From positions 1,922,001-1,986,000 of the forward strand of contig CAWFMO010000001.1 in NCBI GenBank assembly GCA_963817065.1: a DNA stretch of 64,000 nucleotides, given 5' to 3'. The position numbers and the translations under genes were made by a program. Positions 37,098-46,195 of the stretch are shown here, one piece after another (position 1 is the first letter of the stretch; each line of letters opens with the position of its first letter). This stretch comes from CAWFMO01 sp963817065 (GTDB lineage Bacteria; Actinomycetota; Thermoleophilia; Solirubrobacterales; 70-9). The notes below the pieces were generated by a model that did not search any database, was not told the origin of the DNA, and saw only the letters and a program-made list of their open reading frames with translations.

Positions 37098-37400
37098 TCA
37101 GCTGAAGTCCTCCTCGCGGTACTCGCCGTCAGGGCGGGTGCCGGCGTGCTCGGCCTCGGCGCCGCGCAGTTCGACCCGGCGGATCTTGCCGCTGATCGTC
37201 TTGGGCAGTTCGGCGAACTGCAACCGCCGGATCCGCTTGTAGGGCGCGAGCTGCTTGCGGCAGAACGCGAGGATCTCCTCGGCGAGCTCCTTGCTCGGCT
37301 CCCGTCCTTCGACGAGGACGACGTAGGCCTTCGGCACCGCCAGCCGCAGGTCGTCCGGAGCGGGCACGACGGCCGCCTCAGCGACGGTGCGAGCGCACAC
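37098..37400 (-). CDS. Acyl-CoA synthetase (AMP-binding), C-terminal fragment cut by contig join
   Basis: The last 100 residues of an ANL-superfamily acyl/acetyl-CoA synthetase: VAEAAVVPAPDDLRLAVPKAYVVL, then AEEILAFCRKQLAPYKRIRRL and the catalytic lysine block LPKTISGKIRRVELR. The other 400-plus residues are absent: upstream (to the right) homology ends near 37,395 and unrelated sequence begins. Its stop is 1 base from the start of the kelch lipoprotein gene. The fragment marks the right edge of segment B. Confidence 0.85.
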   Translation of the reverse strand: MCARTVAEAAVVPAPDDLRLAVPKAYVVLVEGREPSKELAEEILAFCRKQLAPYKRIRRLQFAELPKTISGKIRRVELRGAEAEHAGTRPDGEYREEDFS

Positions 37401-37642
37401 CGTTCCGTGACTTGCGGCGAGGGCGCGTCAGATGCTGGATACGATCCGCACTCGCTGCGGGGGAATCGCTTGCGTCCGAACCATCAGGAATTCGCCGACG
37501 GCGTGAAACTGGCCGCCATCGCCGCGGTCTCCGCGGTGCTGACTGCGACCGTGGTCATCGCGCCGGCCGGACCCTGATGCCCCGGGCCGAAGCCGTGGCG
37601 GCCGAACAGCCCGCCCTCACCCGCGTGGCCCTTCGCCAGGCG
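37401..37642. other. Junction between segments B and C, with an unassigned transporter-like tail
   Basis: No complete gene. A rightward frame ending at 37577 contains FADGVKLAAIAAVSAVLTATVV and then a stop, which looks like the last membrane helix of a transporter such as an MFS exporter, but this is weak. From 37,578 to the ugd stop at 37,643 nothing is recognised. The actinomycete synthetase ends on the left and the alphaproteobacterial ugd gene starts on the right. Confidence 0.55.
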
Positions 37643-38956
37643 TCAGGCCCGTCCGATCGAACTATAGCGGAAGCCGCGGTTCCGCATGTCCTCGGGCCGG
37701 TAGACGTTGCGCAGATCGACCATCACCGGCTGGCGCATCAGCAGCTTGATCCGGTCCAGGTCGAGGGCGCGGAACTGGTCCCACTCGGTCAGGATGACCA
37801 CGGCATCGGCGCCTTCGACCGCCTCATAGGGCCCGTCCTTGAACTCGACCCCGTCCAGCAGCCTGGCGGCCTCGTGCATGCCCTCGGGATCGAAGGCCTG
37901 GACCGTCGCGCCCATGGCGATCAGGGCCGGGGCCACGTCCAGCGACGGCGCGTCGCGCATGTCGTCGGTGTTGGGTTTGAAGGTCAGGCCCAGCAGGGCC
38001 GACCGTCTTGCCTTTCAGGTCGCCGCCCAGGGCCGTCGGCGACCTTGCCGGCCATGGCCTTCTTGCGGGCGTCGTTGACCTGCGACCGTGGTCTCGATCA
38101 GCCGCATCGGCGCGCCGGCGTCCGTGGCCGTGCGCACCAGGGCCAGGGTGTCCTTGGGAAAGCACGAGCCGCCATAGCCGGGGCCGGCATGCAGGAATTT
38201 CGCCGCCGATCCGCTTGTCCAGCCCGATGCCGCGCGCCACCTGCTGCACGTCGGCGCCGACCGTCTCGCACAGGTCGGCCATCTCGTTGATGAAGGTGAT
38301 CTTCATGGCCAGGAAGGCGTTGGCCGCATATTTGATCAGTTCGCGAGGTCCGCCGGCCGGTGAACAGGATCGGCGTCTCGTTGAGGTTCAGCGGGCGGTA
38401 CAGCTCGCGCATCACCGCCTGGGCGCGCTCGTCCTCGGTGCCCACCACCACGCGGTCGGGCCGCTTGAAGTCCTCGATCGCCGCGCCTTCGCGCAGGAAC
38501 TCGGGGTTGGAGACCACCGCGAACTCGGCGTCCGGCCGGCGTGCGCGGATGATGCGCTCGATCTCGTCGCCGGTGCCGACCGGCACGGTCGACTTGGTCA
38601 CCACGACGGTGAAGCCCTCGATCAGGCCGGCGATCTCCTCGGCCGCGGCATAGACATAGGACAGGTCGGCGTGGCCGTCGCCGCGCCGCGACGGCGTGCC
38701 CACGGCGATGAACACCGCGTCGGCGGTCCGGATCGCCTCCGCGCCGTCCAGGGCGAAGGACAGCCGGCCCGCCGCGCACGTTGGCGGCGACCAGATCGTC
38801 CAGCCCCGGCTCGAAGATCGGGATCTCGCCCGCGTTCCAGCCGCTCGATCTTGGACGGGTCCTTGTCGACGCAGGTCGACCTCATGGCCGAAGTCCGCGA
38901 AACAGGCCCCTGACGACCAGGCCCACATAGCCGGTACCGATCATCGCCACGCGCAT
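37643..38956 (-). CDS. ugd: UDP-glucose 6-dehydrogenase, frameshifted
   Basis: A leftward enzyme of about 435 residues from ATG 38954-38956 (RVAMIGTGYVGLV, the NAD-binding GxGYVG), oxidising UDP-glucose to UDP-glucuronate for polysaccharide synthesis. Later blocks: FIAVGTPSRRGDGHADLSYVY, VVVTKSTVPVGTGDEI, FAVVSNPEFLREGAAIEDF, ITFINEMADLCETVGADV, the catalytic cysteine in GYGGSCFPKDT, and ADAVVILTEWDQFRALD. About eight frame changes between 37,995 and 38,925. It ends in SSIGRA with the stop at 37643. Confidence 0.92.
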
Positions 38957-39035
38957 GGGAGGTCATCCGTTGAAACAGGGGCCCGGGATAGCGAGCGGGC
39001 GCCGCCTTGGCCACCCCCCGCATCCCGCACAAAGC

Positions 39036-39066
39036 AAAAACCGCCGGTCCCTTTCGGGACCGGCGG
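39036..39066 (-). terminator. Rho-independent terminator of the OmpA-family gene
   Basis: CCGCCGGTCCC (39041-39051) and GGGACCGGCGG (39056-39066) form a perfect 11-base-pair stem with loop TTTC. Read leftward the stem is followed by a run of five T (complement of 39036-39040), 66 bases after the OmpA-family stop. Confidence 0.85.
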
Positions 39067-39131
39067 CCTTGTCGTTTGGCCTGCCGGCCTTTGGCCTGTT
39101 TGAGGCCGAAGGCTGGCGTCGCCTTCCGGGT

Positions 39132-40316
39132 TTAGCGGAAGTTGATGCCGATGGTGGCGCGACGGTTGAGCGGCTCGCGCACGCCGTCGGCGGTCGGGCG
39201 GGCCAGGGCGGTTTCGCCCTTGCCGTCCAGCGAGATCACGCCGCCGTTGACGCCCTGGGCGACCAGCGCGTCCGCAACGGTGCGGGCGCGGCGGTTGGAC
39301 AGGCCGACGTTATAGGCGGCCGAGCCCGAGGTGTCGGCGTGGCCGACGACCAGGATGCGGGTCGGACGGCCCGACTTGGCGTAGTTGGCGGCCTGGGTGA
39401 CCACCGACGAGGCTTCGGCCGTGAGGTCCGAACGATCCCAGTCGAAATACACCACGAACTCACGCGCGACCGGAACCTGGGCCACCGGAGGCGGCGGCGG
39501 AGGCGGGGGCGGCGGGGGAGGCGGCGGGGGCGGAGGCGGCGGGGGAGGCGGCACATAGGCCGGCTCGTCGGCGCCGAACGCATAGCGCAGGCCCAGGGTC
39601 ACCGTGTGGCTCTCGTCATAACGGCCCTGGAAGGGACCGATGGCCGAGGCCGCCGTCGAGGTGAAGGTGTTGAACTCCATGTTCGACATCAGGTAGCGAT
39701 AGGTCAGGTCCAGATGGGCCCGATCGCTGATCGCCCACGCCAGACCGGCGATGCCTTGCGCCGCCAGCTTGGCCGAACCGTCGTCGGCGCCGACGCCCAC
39801 GGTGCGGGCGCCCTGGAAGGTGCCGATGAAGTTGGTGTCGACACGGTTCATGCCGGCGCCCAGACCGATGAACGGACGCAGGGCGTCGCCTTCGCTGCCG
39901 AAGTCGAACAGCACGTTCATCATCAGGGTGGCGGCCTTGAGCTCGCCGTCAGGAGCCAGGCAGGCGCCCGCGGCCGGAACCACGTTGCACACGCCGGGCG
40001 GCGTGCCGGGGTTCGTGCCGCCGGGGCCCGGACGATCGATCATCTCGATGTCGTTCTGGCGGTAGCCGCCTTCCAGCTCCACGCGCCAGTTCTGGTCGAA
40101 CCGGTAGCCCAGACGCGCAAACGCGGCCCAGTCGCCCCCGGTCCCGATGTTGAACGCGGCGCCGCCGGTCTGCGACACGGTCTCCACGTCGCCCAGCACA
40201 TGGTAGCCCGCGTCAATCGCGCCATACCAGCCGTTCGGCTCAGCCGCCGCAGCACCGGCTGCAAGGGCGAGAGCCCCGGCCGCGCTGGTGGCCATGATAA
40301 AAGTCTTTACGCGCAT
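39132..40316 (-). CDS. OmpA-family outer membrane protein with 22-proline linker
   Basis: An intact 394-residue leftward protein from ATG 40314-40316 with GGAGGG upstream. A signal peptide (IMATSAAGALALAAGAAAA) precedes an eight-stranded beta-barrel-like region (GWYGAIDAGYHVLGD, NWRVELEGGYRQND, ALRPFIGLGAGMNRVD, LDLTYRYLMSNMEF, HTVTLGLRYAFG). A run of 22 consecutive prolines (plus-strand 39483-39548) joins it to a peptidoglycan-binding OmpA domain with FVVYFDWDRSDLTAEASSVV, VVGHADTSGSAAYN and LSNRRARTVADALVAQGV. It tethers the outer membrane to the wall. The clean frame contrasts with the broken ugd gene beside it. Confidence 0.92.
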   Translation of the reverse strand: MRVKTFIMATSAAGALALAAGAAAAEPNGWYGAIDAGYHVLGDVETVSQTGGAAFNIGTGGDWAAFARLGYRFDQNWRVELEGGYRQNDIEMIDRPGPGGTNPGTPPGVCNVVPAAGACLAPDGELKAATLMMNVLFDFGSEGDALRPFIGLGAGMNRVDTNFIGTFQGARTVGVGADDGSAKLAAQGIAGLAWAISDRAHLDLTYRYLMSNMEFNTFTSTAASAIGPFQGRYDESHTVTLGLRYAFGADEPAYVPPPPPPPPPPPPPPPPPPPPPPVAQVPVAREFVVYFDWDRSDLTAEASSVVTQAANYAKSGRPTRILVVGHADTSGSAAYNVGLSNRRARTVADALVAQGVNGGVISLDGKGETALARPTADGVREPLNRRATIGINFR

Positions 40317-40497
40317 GGGTGGATGCCCTCCGCAGCCCAAGTGAATTTGTGACGGCGTAGGAACAGCCGCTAAGCTCTCTTAACAGCCCCGCTGGCCGAG
40401 GTCGAGCGGGGTAAGCGGATAACCGGGCCAGCGTGGCCATATAGTTACAACCTTGAAATCCCGGGGGTGTTGGGATTCAAGGCCGGCGTGTGCCTCG
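40317..40497. promoter_or_regulatory. Upstream region of the OmpA-family gene
   Basis: This gap should carry the leftward promoter of the OmpA-family gene. On that strand an AACTATAT -10-like motif occurs near 40,444, and CCCGCT/AGCGGG arms near 40,387-40,409 could form a hairpin in the leader. GGAGGG at the left end is the ribosome-binding site. Promoter position is tentative. Confidence 0.3.
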
Positions 40498-40719
40498 TCA
40501 GCCGCCGCCCGTCCGGCCCGTCGCCTTGCCGGTTCCCTCGCAGACGGCGCAGGTCTCGCCGGACGCGCCGGCGCCCGTTCCCTGGCACTCCGGGCACAGC
40601 GTCGGGTCGGGGTGCTGGAGCGAGGCGGGATCGACCGGATTCGACGGGGTCAGGTCGCGATCATCGATGTCGTGCGGGTTCATGCCGGGTGGAACGGCGG
40701 CCGGGCCGTCCGGTTTCAT
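40498..40719 (-). CDS. Small protein with two CPxCxGxG/CxVCxGTG zinc-type motifs
   Basis: A 73-residue leftward protein from an ATG at 40717-40719 (MKPDGPAAVPPGMNPHD). Its C-terminal half has LCPECQGTGAGASGETCAVCEGTGK split over two motifs, CPECQGTG and CAVCEGTG, the DnaJ-type zinc-ribbon pattern, with a short linker. Only one of the two zinc sites of DnaJ is represented. Function unknown; such mini zinc-ribbon proteins may bind unfolded substrates. It is divergent from argB with 40 bases between the starts. Confidence 0.65.
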   Translation of the reverse strand: MKPDGPAAVPPGMNPHDIDDRDLTPSNPVDPASLQHPDPTLCPECQGTGAGASGETCAVCEGTGKATGRTGGG

Positions 40720-40759
40720 GATGACAGGGCGCGGCCTTGGCTTTACGGACCCGCTCATC

Positions 40760-41692
40760 ATGGACGAGACCGAACGGCAATCCGAGGAACGCGGCTGGGC
40801 CACGGCGAAGACGCTGGCCGAGGCCCTGCCCTACATCCAGATCTACGACCGCGAGACCGTGGTGATCAAATACGGCGGCCACGCCATGGGCGAGGAGCGC
40901 GGTGGCCAAGCAGTTCGCCGCCGACGTGGTGCTGCTGAAGCTGCTGGGCGTCCACCCGGTCGTCGTGCACGGCGGCGGGCCGCAGATCAGCGGCCATGCT
41001 GGAGCAAGGCGGGGGTGCAAGTCCACCTTCGTCGACGGCCTGCGGGTCACCGACGCCGCCACCATGGAGGTGGCCGAGATGGTCCTGTCCGGGCGCGATC
41101 AACAAGGAGATCGCCAACTGGATCACCCTGGCCGGGCGCCGAGGCCGACGTGCGCGGCGTGGGCCTGTCGGGCAAGGACGCCCGGCTGATCACCGTCGAG
41201 AAGGCCACGCCGCACCAAACGCGACCCCGACAGCATGATCGAGCAGGATGGTCGACCTGGGCTTCGTCGGCGAGCCCGACGAAGGTCGACCCCAAGCTGA
41301 TCGAGGCCCTGATCTGCTGCCGACGAGGACTACATCCCGGTGATCGCCCCGATCGGCGTGTCCGAGGAGGGCCAGACCTACAACATCAACGCCGACACCG
41401 TGGCCGGCGCCATGGCCGGGGCGCTGAACGCCAAGCGCATGCTGCTGCTGACCGACGTCGCGGGCGTGCTGGACGCGGACGGCCAGCTGATCCGCCAGAT
41501 GACCGTCGCCGAGGCCCGAGGCCGATCGACGACGGCGTCGCCACCGGCGGCATGATCCCCAAGCTGGAGACCGCCATCGCCGCGGTGCGAGACGGGGTCG
41601 AGGCCGTGGTCATCCTGGACGGCCGCCGCCCCCACGCCATGCTGGTGGAGCTGTTCACCGAGCACGGCGCCGGCACGCTGGTGCGCGGCATG
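40760..41692 (+). CDS. argB: Acetylglutamate kinase, frameshifted
   Basis: Second enzyme of arginine synthesis, phosphorylating N-acetylglutamate. From ATG 40760 the N-terminus is TLAEALPYIQIYDRETVVIKYGGHAMG, with the nucleotide lysine in IKYGG. Then QFAADVVLLKLLGVHPVVVHGGGPQI, TFVDGLRVTDAATMEVAEMV, NKEIANWITLAG, DVRGVGLSGKDARLI, VAPIGVSEEG-type block (VIAPIGVSEEGQTYNINADT), LLLTDVAGVLDADG and DGVATGGMIPKLETAIAAVRDG. Ten or more single-base insertions lie between 40,898 and 41,525, three of them within 26 bases at 40,992-41,018. The precise stop is unclear; the next gene starts at 41690. Confidence 0.92.
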
Positions 41693-42386
41693 AGCGCTGA
41701 GGCCGTCGAGGCGACTGAGCTCGGCGCCGACCTGCGCCACATCGACACCTGGCTCTTCGACCTGGACAACACCCTCTATCCGCCCGAGTCGCGAGTTCAT
41801 GGGCGCTGATCGAGCGGCGCATGACCGACTATCGTGGTGCGGGCCACCGGCCTGCCGCGCGACGAGGCCTATGGCGCTGCAGAAGACCTACCTGCACGAG
41901 CACGGCACCACCCTGGCCGGGCTGATGGCCAACCACGGCGTCGATCCGCACGACTTCCTCGCCGAGGTGCACGACGTGCCGCTGGACGCGCTGACGCCCG
42001 ACCCGGGCCTGCGCGCGGCCCTGGAGCGGCTGCCGGGCCGCCGGCTGTCTTCACCAACGCCGACGGCGCCACGCCGAGCGGGTGCTGGAGCGGCTGGGGC
42101 TGGCCGACCTGTTCGACGACGTCTTCCACATCGGGCCGCCGACCTGATCGCCCAAGCCCGACCCCGGCACCTTCGCGCGGATGATCGACCGGCCACGCCG
42201 TCGACCCGGCCGCCGCCGCCTTCTTCGAGGACACCGAGCGCAACCTGGCCCGCCGCGGCGCTCGGCATGACCACCGTGCTGGTCGGGCCCGCACGCCGCC
42301 GACCTCGACCGCCGCCTTCGTCGCACCACCGCACCGACGACGCTCGCGCCCTTCCTGGCCGCCGCCCGGCTCAAGGAGACCGCCTG

Positions 42387-42387
<1 letters not shown>
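41690..42387 (+). CDS. HAD-family pyrimidine 5'-nucleotidase, frameshifted
   Basis: About 228 residues from ATG 41690 (MSAEAVEATELGADLRHID). The catalytic HAD motif I is WLFDLDNTLYPPES, then RMTDY, LQKTYLHEHGTTLAGLMANHGVDP, DFLAEVHDVPLDALTPDPGLRAAL, ERLPGRR, FEDTERNLA and LGMTTVLVGP. Its TGA overlaps the ATG of dapD. In Caulobacterales this HAD phosphatase sits between argB and dapD as here. Six or more frame changes. The substrate is predicted from family only. Confidence 0.85.
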
Positions 42388-43248
<861 letters not shown>

Positions 43249-43291
43249 GACCCAGTTCACGTGCGCCGCAAACCTCCGCTATAGTCTGGAA

Positions 43292-44494
43292 ATGTCAGCG
43301 GAAACCGGGTCAGAGACCGTACAGAACGATCTGGCGCCCGAGGCCGTCGCTGCTGTCGCGCGCCTTGGGGCCGTGCCCTCGATTCTCGAGGTCTGCTGCC
43401 GCATCACCGGCATGCGGTTCGCCGCGGTCGCCCGCGTCACCGAGGACCGCTGGATCGCCTGCGCCGTTCGCGACGAGATCGAGTTCGGCCTGGGCGTCGG
43501 CGGCGAACTGCCCATCAAGACCACCCTGTGCGACGAGGTGCGGGGGTCGCGCGAGGTCATCGTCTTCGACCATGCGTCGGAGAACCCGCTGTACGCCGAC
43601 CATCACACGCCCCGGACCTATGGCCTGCAGAGCTATATCTCCATGCCGATCTTCCGGGCCGACGGCAGCATGTTCGGGACCCTCTGCGCGATCGATCCGG
43701 ACCCGCATCCAGCCTCGAAGCCCGAGACGGTCGAGACATTCCGGCTTTTCGCCCAGCTGATCGCCGCCCAGATGGACGCCCAGGACCGGCTGGACCAGTC
43801 CGAGGCCGCCCTGCTGGACGCGCGCGAGACGGCCGAACTGCGCGACCAGTTCATCGCCGTCCTGGGCCATGACCTGCGCAATCCGCTGGCGGCGGTACAG
43901 GCCGGGGCGGAGATGCTGAAGCGGACCGAGCTGAGCGACAAGGCCCGCCAACTCGTCGAACAGATGCAGGTCAGCGGCCACCGGATGGGGCGATTGATCA
44001 ACGACGTGCTGGACTTCGCTCGCGGGCGGCTGGGCGGGGGCCTGCCGATGGATCTGCGGCCCGCTGTTCAACTGCGCGGTACGGTCGAACAGGTCATCGA
44101 GGAAATCCGGGCGACGCACGGCCAGCGCGCCATCCGCACCGAACTGGCGCTGGCCCGACCTGTGGCCTGTGATCCCGACCGCATCGGCCAGTTGCTTTCG
44201 AACCTGCTGGCCAACGCCGTGACCCATGGCGATCCGAAGGGCGAGATCGCGGTCCGCGCCGTCAGCGACGAAAGCGGCCTGGAACTTTCGGTGTCCAATG
44301 GCGGCGCCGTCATACCGCTGGCGGCGCGGGCCGGCCTGTTCAAGCCGTTCACCCGGCTGCGGCCGGGCGAGGTGCGCGAAGGGCTGGGTCTGGGCCTCTA
44401 TATCGCCGCCCAGATCGCCGCGGCCCACGGGGGCGCCATGGAGGTGGCCTCCGACAACCGGGAGACGCGTTTCATCTTCCGGATGCCGGCCTAG
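43292..44494 (+). CDS. GAF-domain sensor histidine kinase
   Basis: An intact 400-residue soluble kinase from ATG 43292. The GAF domain covers about residues 25-165 (ILEVCCRITGMRFAAVARVTED, YISMPIFRADGSMFGTLCAID). The dimerisation helix has the phosphoacceptor His near residue 195 in FIAVLGHDLRNPLAAV; the ATPase domain has LLSNLLANAVTHGDP, LSVSNGGAVIPLAARAGLFKPF and GLGLGLYIAAQIAAAHGG. The unusual G1 box (SNGGAVIP) is common in GAF-HisKA kinases of this group. No response regulator is adjacent. It overlaps the convergent sugar dehydrogenase gene by 4 bases. Confidence 0.92.
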   Translation: MSAETGSETVQNDLAPEAVAAVARLGAVPSILEVCCRITGMRFAAVARVTEDRWIACAVRDEIEFGLGVGGELPIKTTLCDEVRGSREVIVFDHASENPLYADHHTPRTYGLQSYISMPIFRADGSMFGTLCAIDPDPHPASKPETVETFRLFAQLIAAQMDAQDRLDQSEAALLDARETAELRDQFIAVLGHDLRNPLAAVQAGAEMLKRTELSDKARQLVEQMQVSGHRMGRLINDVLDFARGRLGGGLPMDLRPAVQLRGTVEQVIEEIRATHGQRAIRTELALARPVACDPDRIGQLLSNLLANAVTHGDPKGEIAVRAVSDESGLELSVSNGGAVIPLAARAGLFKPFTRLRPGEVREGLGLGLYIAAQIAAAHGGAMEVASDNRETRFIFRMPA

Positions 44495-45714
44495 CGGGCC
44501 GCCAGCCGGACCAGTTTGCCGTTCTGCTCATCCGTAATGGCCCAGACCGCGCCATCGGGCGCCACCGCCACGTCGCGGACCCGTTCGCCGAGGTCGGTCA
44601 TCAGCCGCTCCTCGCCGACAACCCGGCCGCCGTCCAGCACCAGCCGGGCGATATGTTTCTCCTTAAGCCCGGCGACCAGCAGATTGCCGCGCCAGCCGGG
44701 GAACATGGCCCCGCCGTAGAAGGTCATGCCGCCGGGCGCGATGACGGGGTCCCAGTAGTAGACAGGCTGCTCCATGCCCTCGCGCGCGGCGACCCCCTCG
44801 TTGATCGGGCCGCCGCTGTATTCGATCCCGTAGGCGATGACCGGCCAGCCGTAGTTCTTGCCGGCTTCCGGACGGTTCAGCTCGTCGCCGCCGCGCGTGC
44901 CGTGCTCCATGGTCCAGACGGCGCCGTCGGGGGCGATGGCCACGCCCTGGACATTGCGGTGACCCAGCGACCAGATCTCGGGCAGGGCCCCCTCACGGCC
45001 GGCGAAGGGATTGTCGCGCGGGATCGAGCCGTCGGCGTTGATACGGATCAGCTTGCCCATGTGCGAGCCCAGGTCCTGGGCCTGCGGCCGCATCGGCCTG
45101 TCCGACCGTTCGCCCAGGGTGACGAACAGATGGCCGGCGCCGTCGAAGGCCAGCGACGAGCCGAAATGCTTGTCCCCGGCATAGGTCGGCATCGCCCGGA
45201 AGATGACCTGGACGGCCTCGACCCGCGTTCCGTCGTCCGACAGGCGGCCGCGCGCGACCGAGGTGGCGTTGCCGCCTTCCCGGGGTTCGGCGTAGCTCCA
45301 GTAGATCAGCCGGTCCTGGCCGAAGGTCGGGCCGACCGCGACGTCCAGCAGGCCGCCCTGGCCGCGTGCGTCCACGGCGGGCAGGCCGGCGACCGGATCG
45401 CCGACCTGGCCCCCGGTGGTGATGATGCGCAGACGGCCCGGCCGCTCGGTGACCAGCCAGCGGCCGTCGGGCAGCAGGGCCAGACCCCAGGGATGCTCCA
45501 GACCGGACGCCACGACGCTGTGCGTCATCGCCGTTTCGGTGCGGACGCCGGGCGCACGGGTCTGCCCCGGGAAGGCGGGCTGCTGGTTCGCGCCATTGGC
45601 GGGCCGGGTCTCCAGCGGGTCGCCGGTCCCGGACGGCGTGGACTGGCCGTTGGCTCCGCAGGCGGCGGAAAGGGCGGCGGCGGCGGCCATGACGGCGAGG
45701 ACGGGCAGGCGCAT
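44491..45714 (-). CDS. PQQ-dependent soluble aldose sugar dehydrogenase-like lipoprotein
   Basis: An intact 407-residue leftward protein from ATG 45712-45714. A lipoprotein signal is present (LAVMAAAAALSAACGANG, Cys at the lipobox). The six-bladed propeller of the YliI/GDH family is recognised from LEHPWGLALLPDGRWLVTERPGRL, LLDVAVGPTFGQDRLIYWSYAE, HFGSSLAFDGAGHLFVTLGER, EIWSLGHRNVQGVAIAPDG, MEHGTRGGDELNRPEAGKNYGWPVI and DPVIAPGGMTFYGG. The catalytic His is in SLxHPWGL-type position (GLEHPWG). It probably oxidises aldoses in the periplasm with PQQ. Confidence 0.9.
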   Translation of the reverse strand: MRLPVLAVMAAAAALSAACGANGQSTPSGTGDPLETRPANGANQQPAFPGQTRAPGVRTETAMTHSVVASGLEHPWGLALLPDGRWLVTERPGRLRIITTGGQVGDPVAGLPAVDARGQGGLLDVAVGPTFGQDRLIYWSYAEPREGGNATSVARGRLSDDGTRVEAVQVIFRAMPTYAGDKHFGSSLAFDGAGHLFVTLGERSDRPMRPQAQDLGSHMGKLIRINADGSIPRDNPFAGREGALPEIWSLGHRNVQGVAIAPDGAVWTMEHGTRGGDELNRPEAGKNYGWPVIAYGIEYSGGPINEGVAAREGMEQPVYYWDPVIAPGGMTFYGGAMFPGWRGNLLVAGLKEKHIARLVLDGGRVVGEERLMTDLGERVRDVAVAPDGAVWAITDEQNGKLVRLAAR

Positions 45715-45898
45715 GGGAATCCCCTTGAACGGACAGCGTACGAACGGTCCGTCCTGCTTAGCCGTTCCCGCCCCGCGCTGTCACATCCATCGCCTGTCGG
45801 CGACGGCGTTTACTCGACTTGAATCCGCCATCGCCCGCCTATATAGGCACGCCTCTTCCGGCGGTCGGACCAGTTCCCGCCGGGACTCGAGCAATCGG

Positions 45899-45975
45899 GG
45901 CTGGGTAGCTCAGCTGGTTAGAGCGGTGGATTCATAACCCACAGGTCGGCGGTTCGAGCCCGCCTCCAGCCACCA
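45899..45975 (+). tRNA. tRNA-Met (anticodon CAT), CCA encoded
   Basis: GGCTGGG pairs with TCCAGCC (one G-T), followed by discriminator A and an encoded CCA at 45973-45975. The D-arm is GCTCAGCTGGTTAGAGC, the anticodon stem GTGGA-type with loop TTCATAA (CAT), and the T-arm GGCGGTTCGAGCCCGCC. CAT could also be tRNA-Ile with lysidine; the body looks like elongator Met, but this is not certain. Confidence 0.88.
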
Positions 45976-46075
45976 ATTCCTTACCCCGACATCGCCACCA
46001 ATCGCGGAACGCCGTTCGCGATCATCCACAGCTAAACGGCCCCCGGAAGTGTGTCTCCCGTGTCACCCGACCGGG

Positions 46076-46093
46076 CTGTCATATCACTGTCAC
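46076..46093 (+). promoter_or_regulatory. Pho box upstream of TonB receptor
   Basis: CTGTCATATCACTGTCAC is two direct repeats CTGTCAT/CTGTCAC with 11-base spacing and matches 17 of 18 positions of the E. coli PhoB consensus (CTGTCATAWAWCTGTCAY). A weaker third repeat, ATGTCGT at 46098-46104, keeps the 11-base phase. It lies about 100 bases before the TonB receptor start, so that gene is predicted to be induced by PhoB under phosphate starvation. The rest of the gap 45976-46195 shows no other clear element. Confidence 0.75.
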
Positions 46094-46195
46094 ACGAATG
46101 TCGTCCCACTTTCCCAAGGCACGCCTAGAGGGGGCGGGATTTCAACCGGCTGCCGCCGGTCGCAGGGCGCTCGCGCCCATCTTCATCGGGGATAG

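Noticed and set aside
39480..39560. Simple sequence repeat
   Set aside because: The GC-rich run is the mixed-codon polyproline linker of an intact protein.
38955..40352. A 465-codon plus-strand frame rich in Gly, Arg and His
   Set aside because: It is antisense to the OmpA-family gene; its Gly/Arg-rich stretch is the complement of the polyproline linker.
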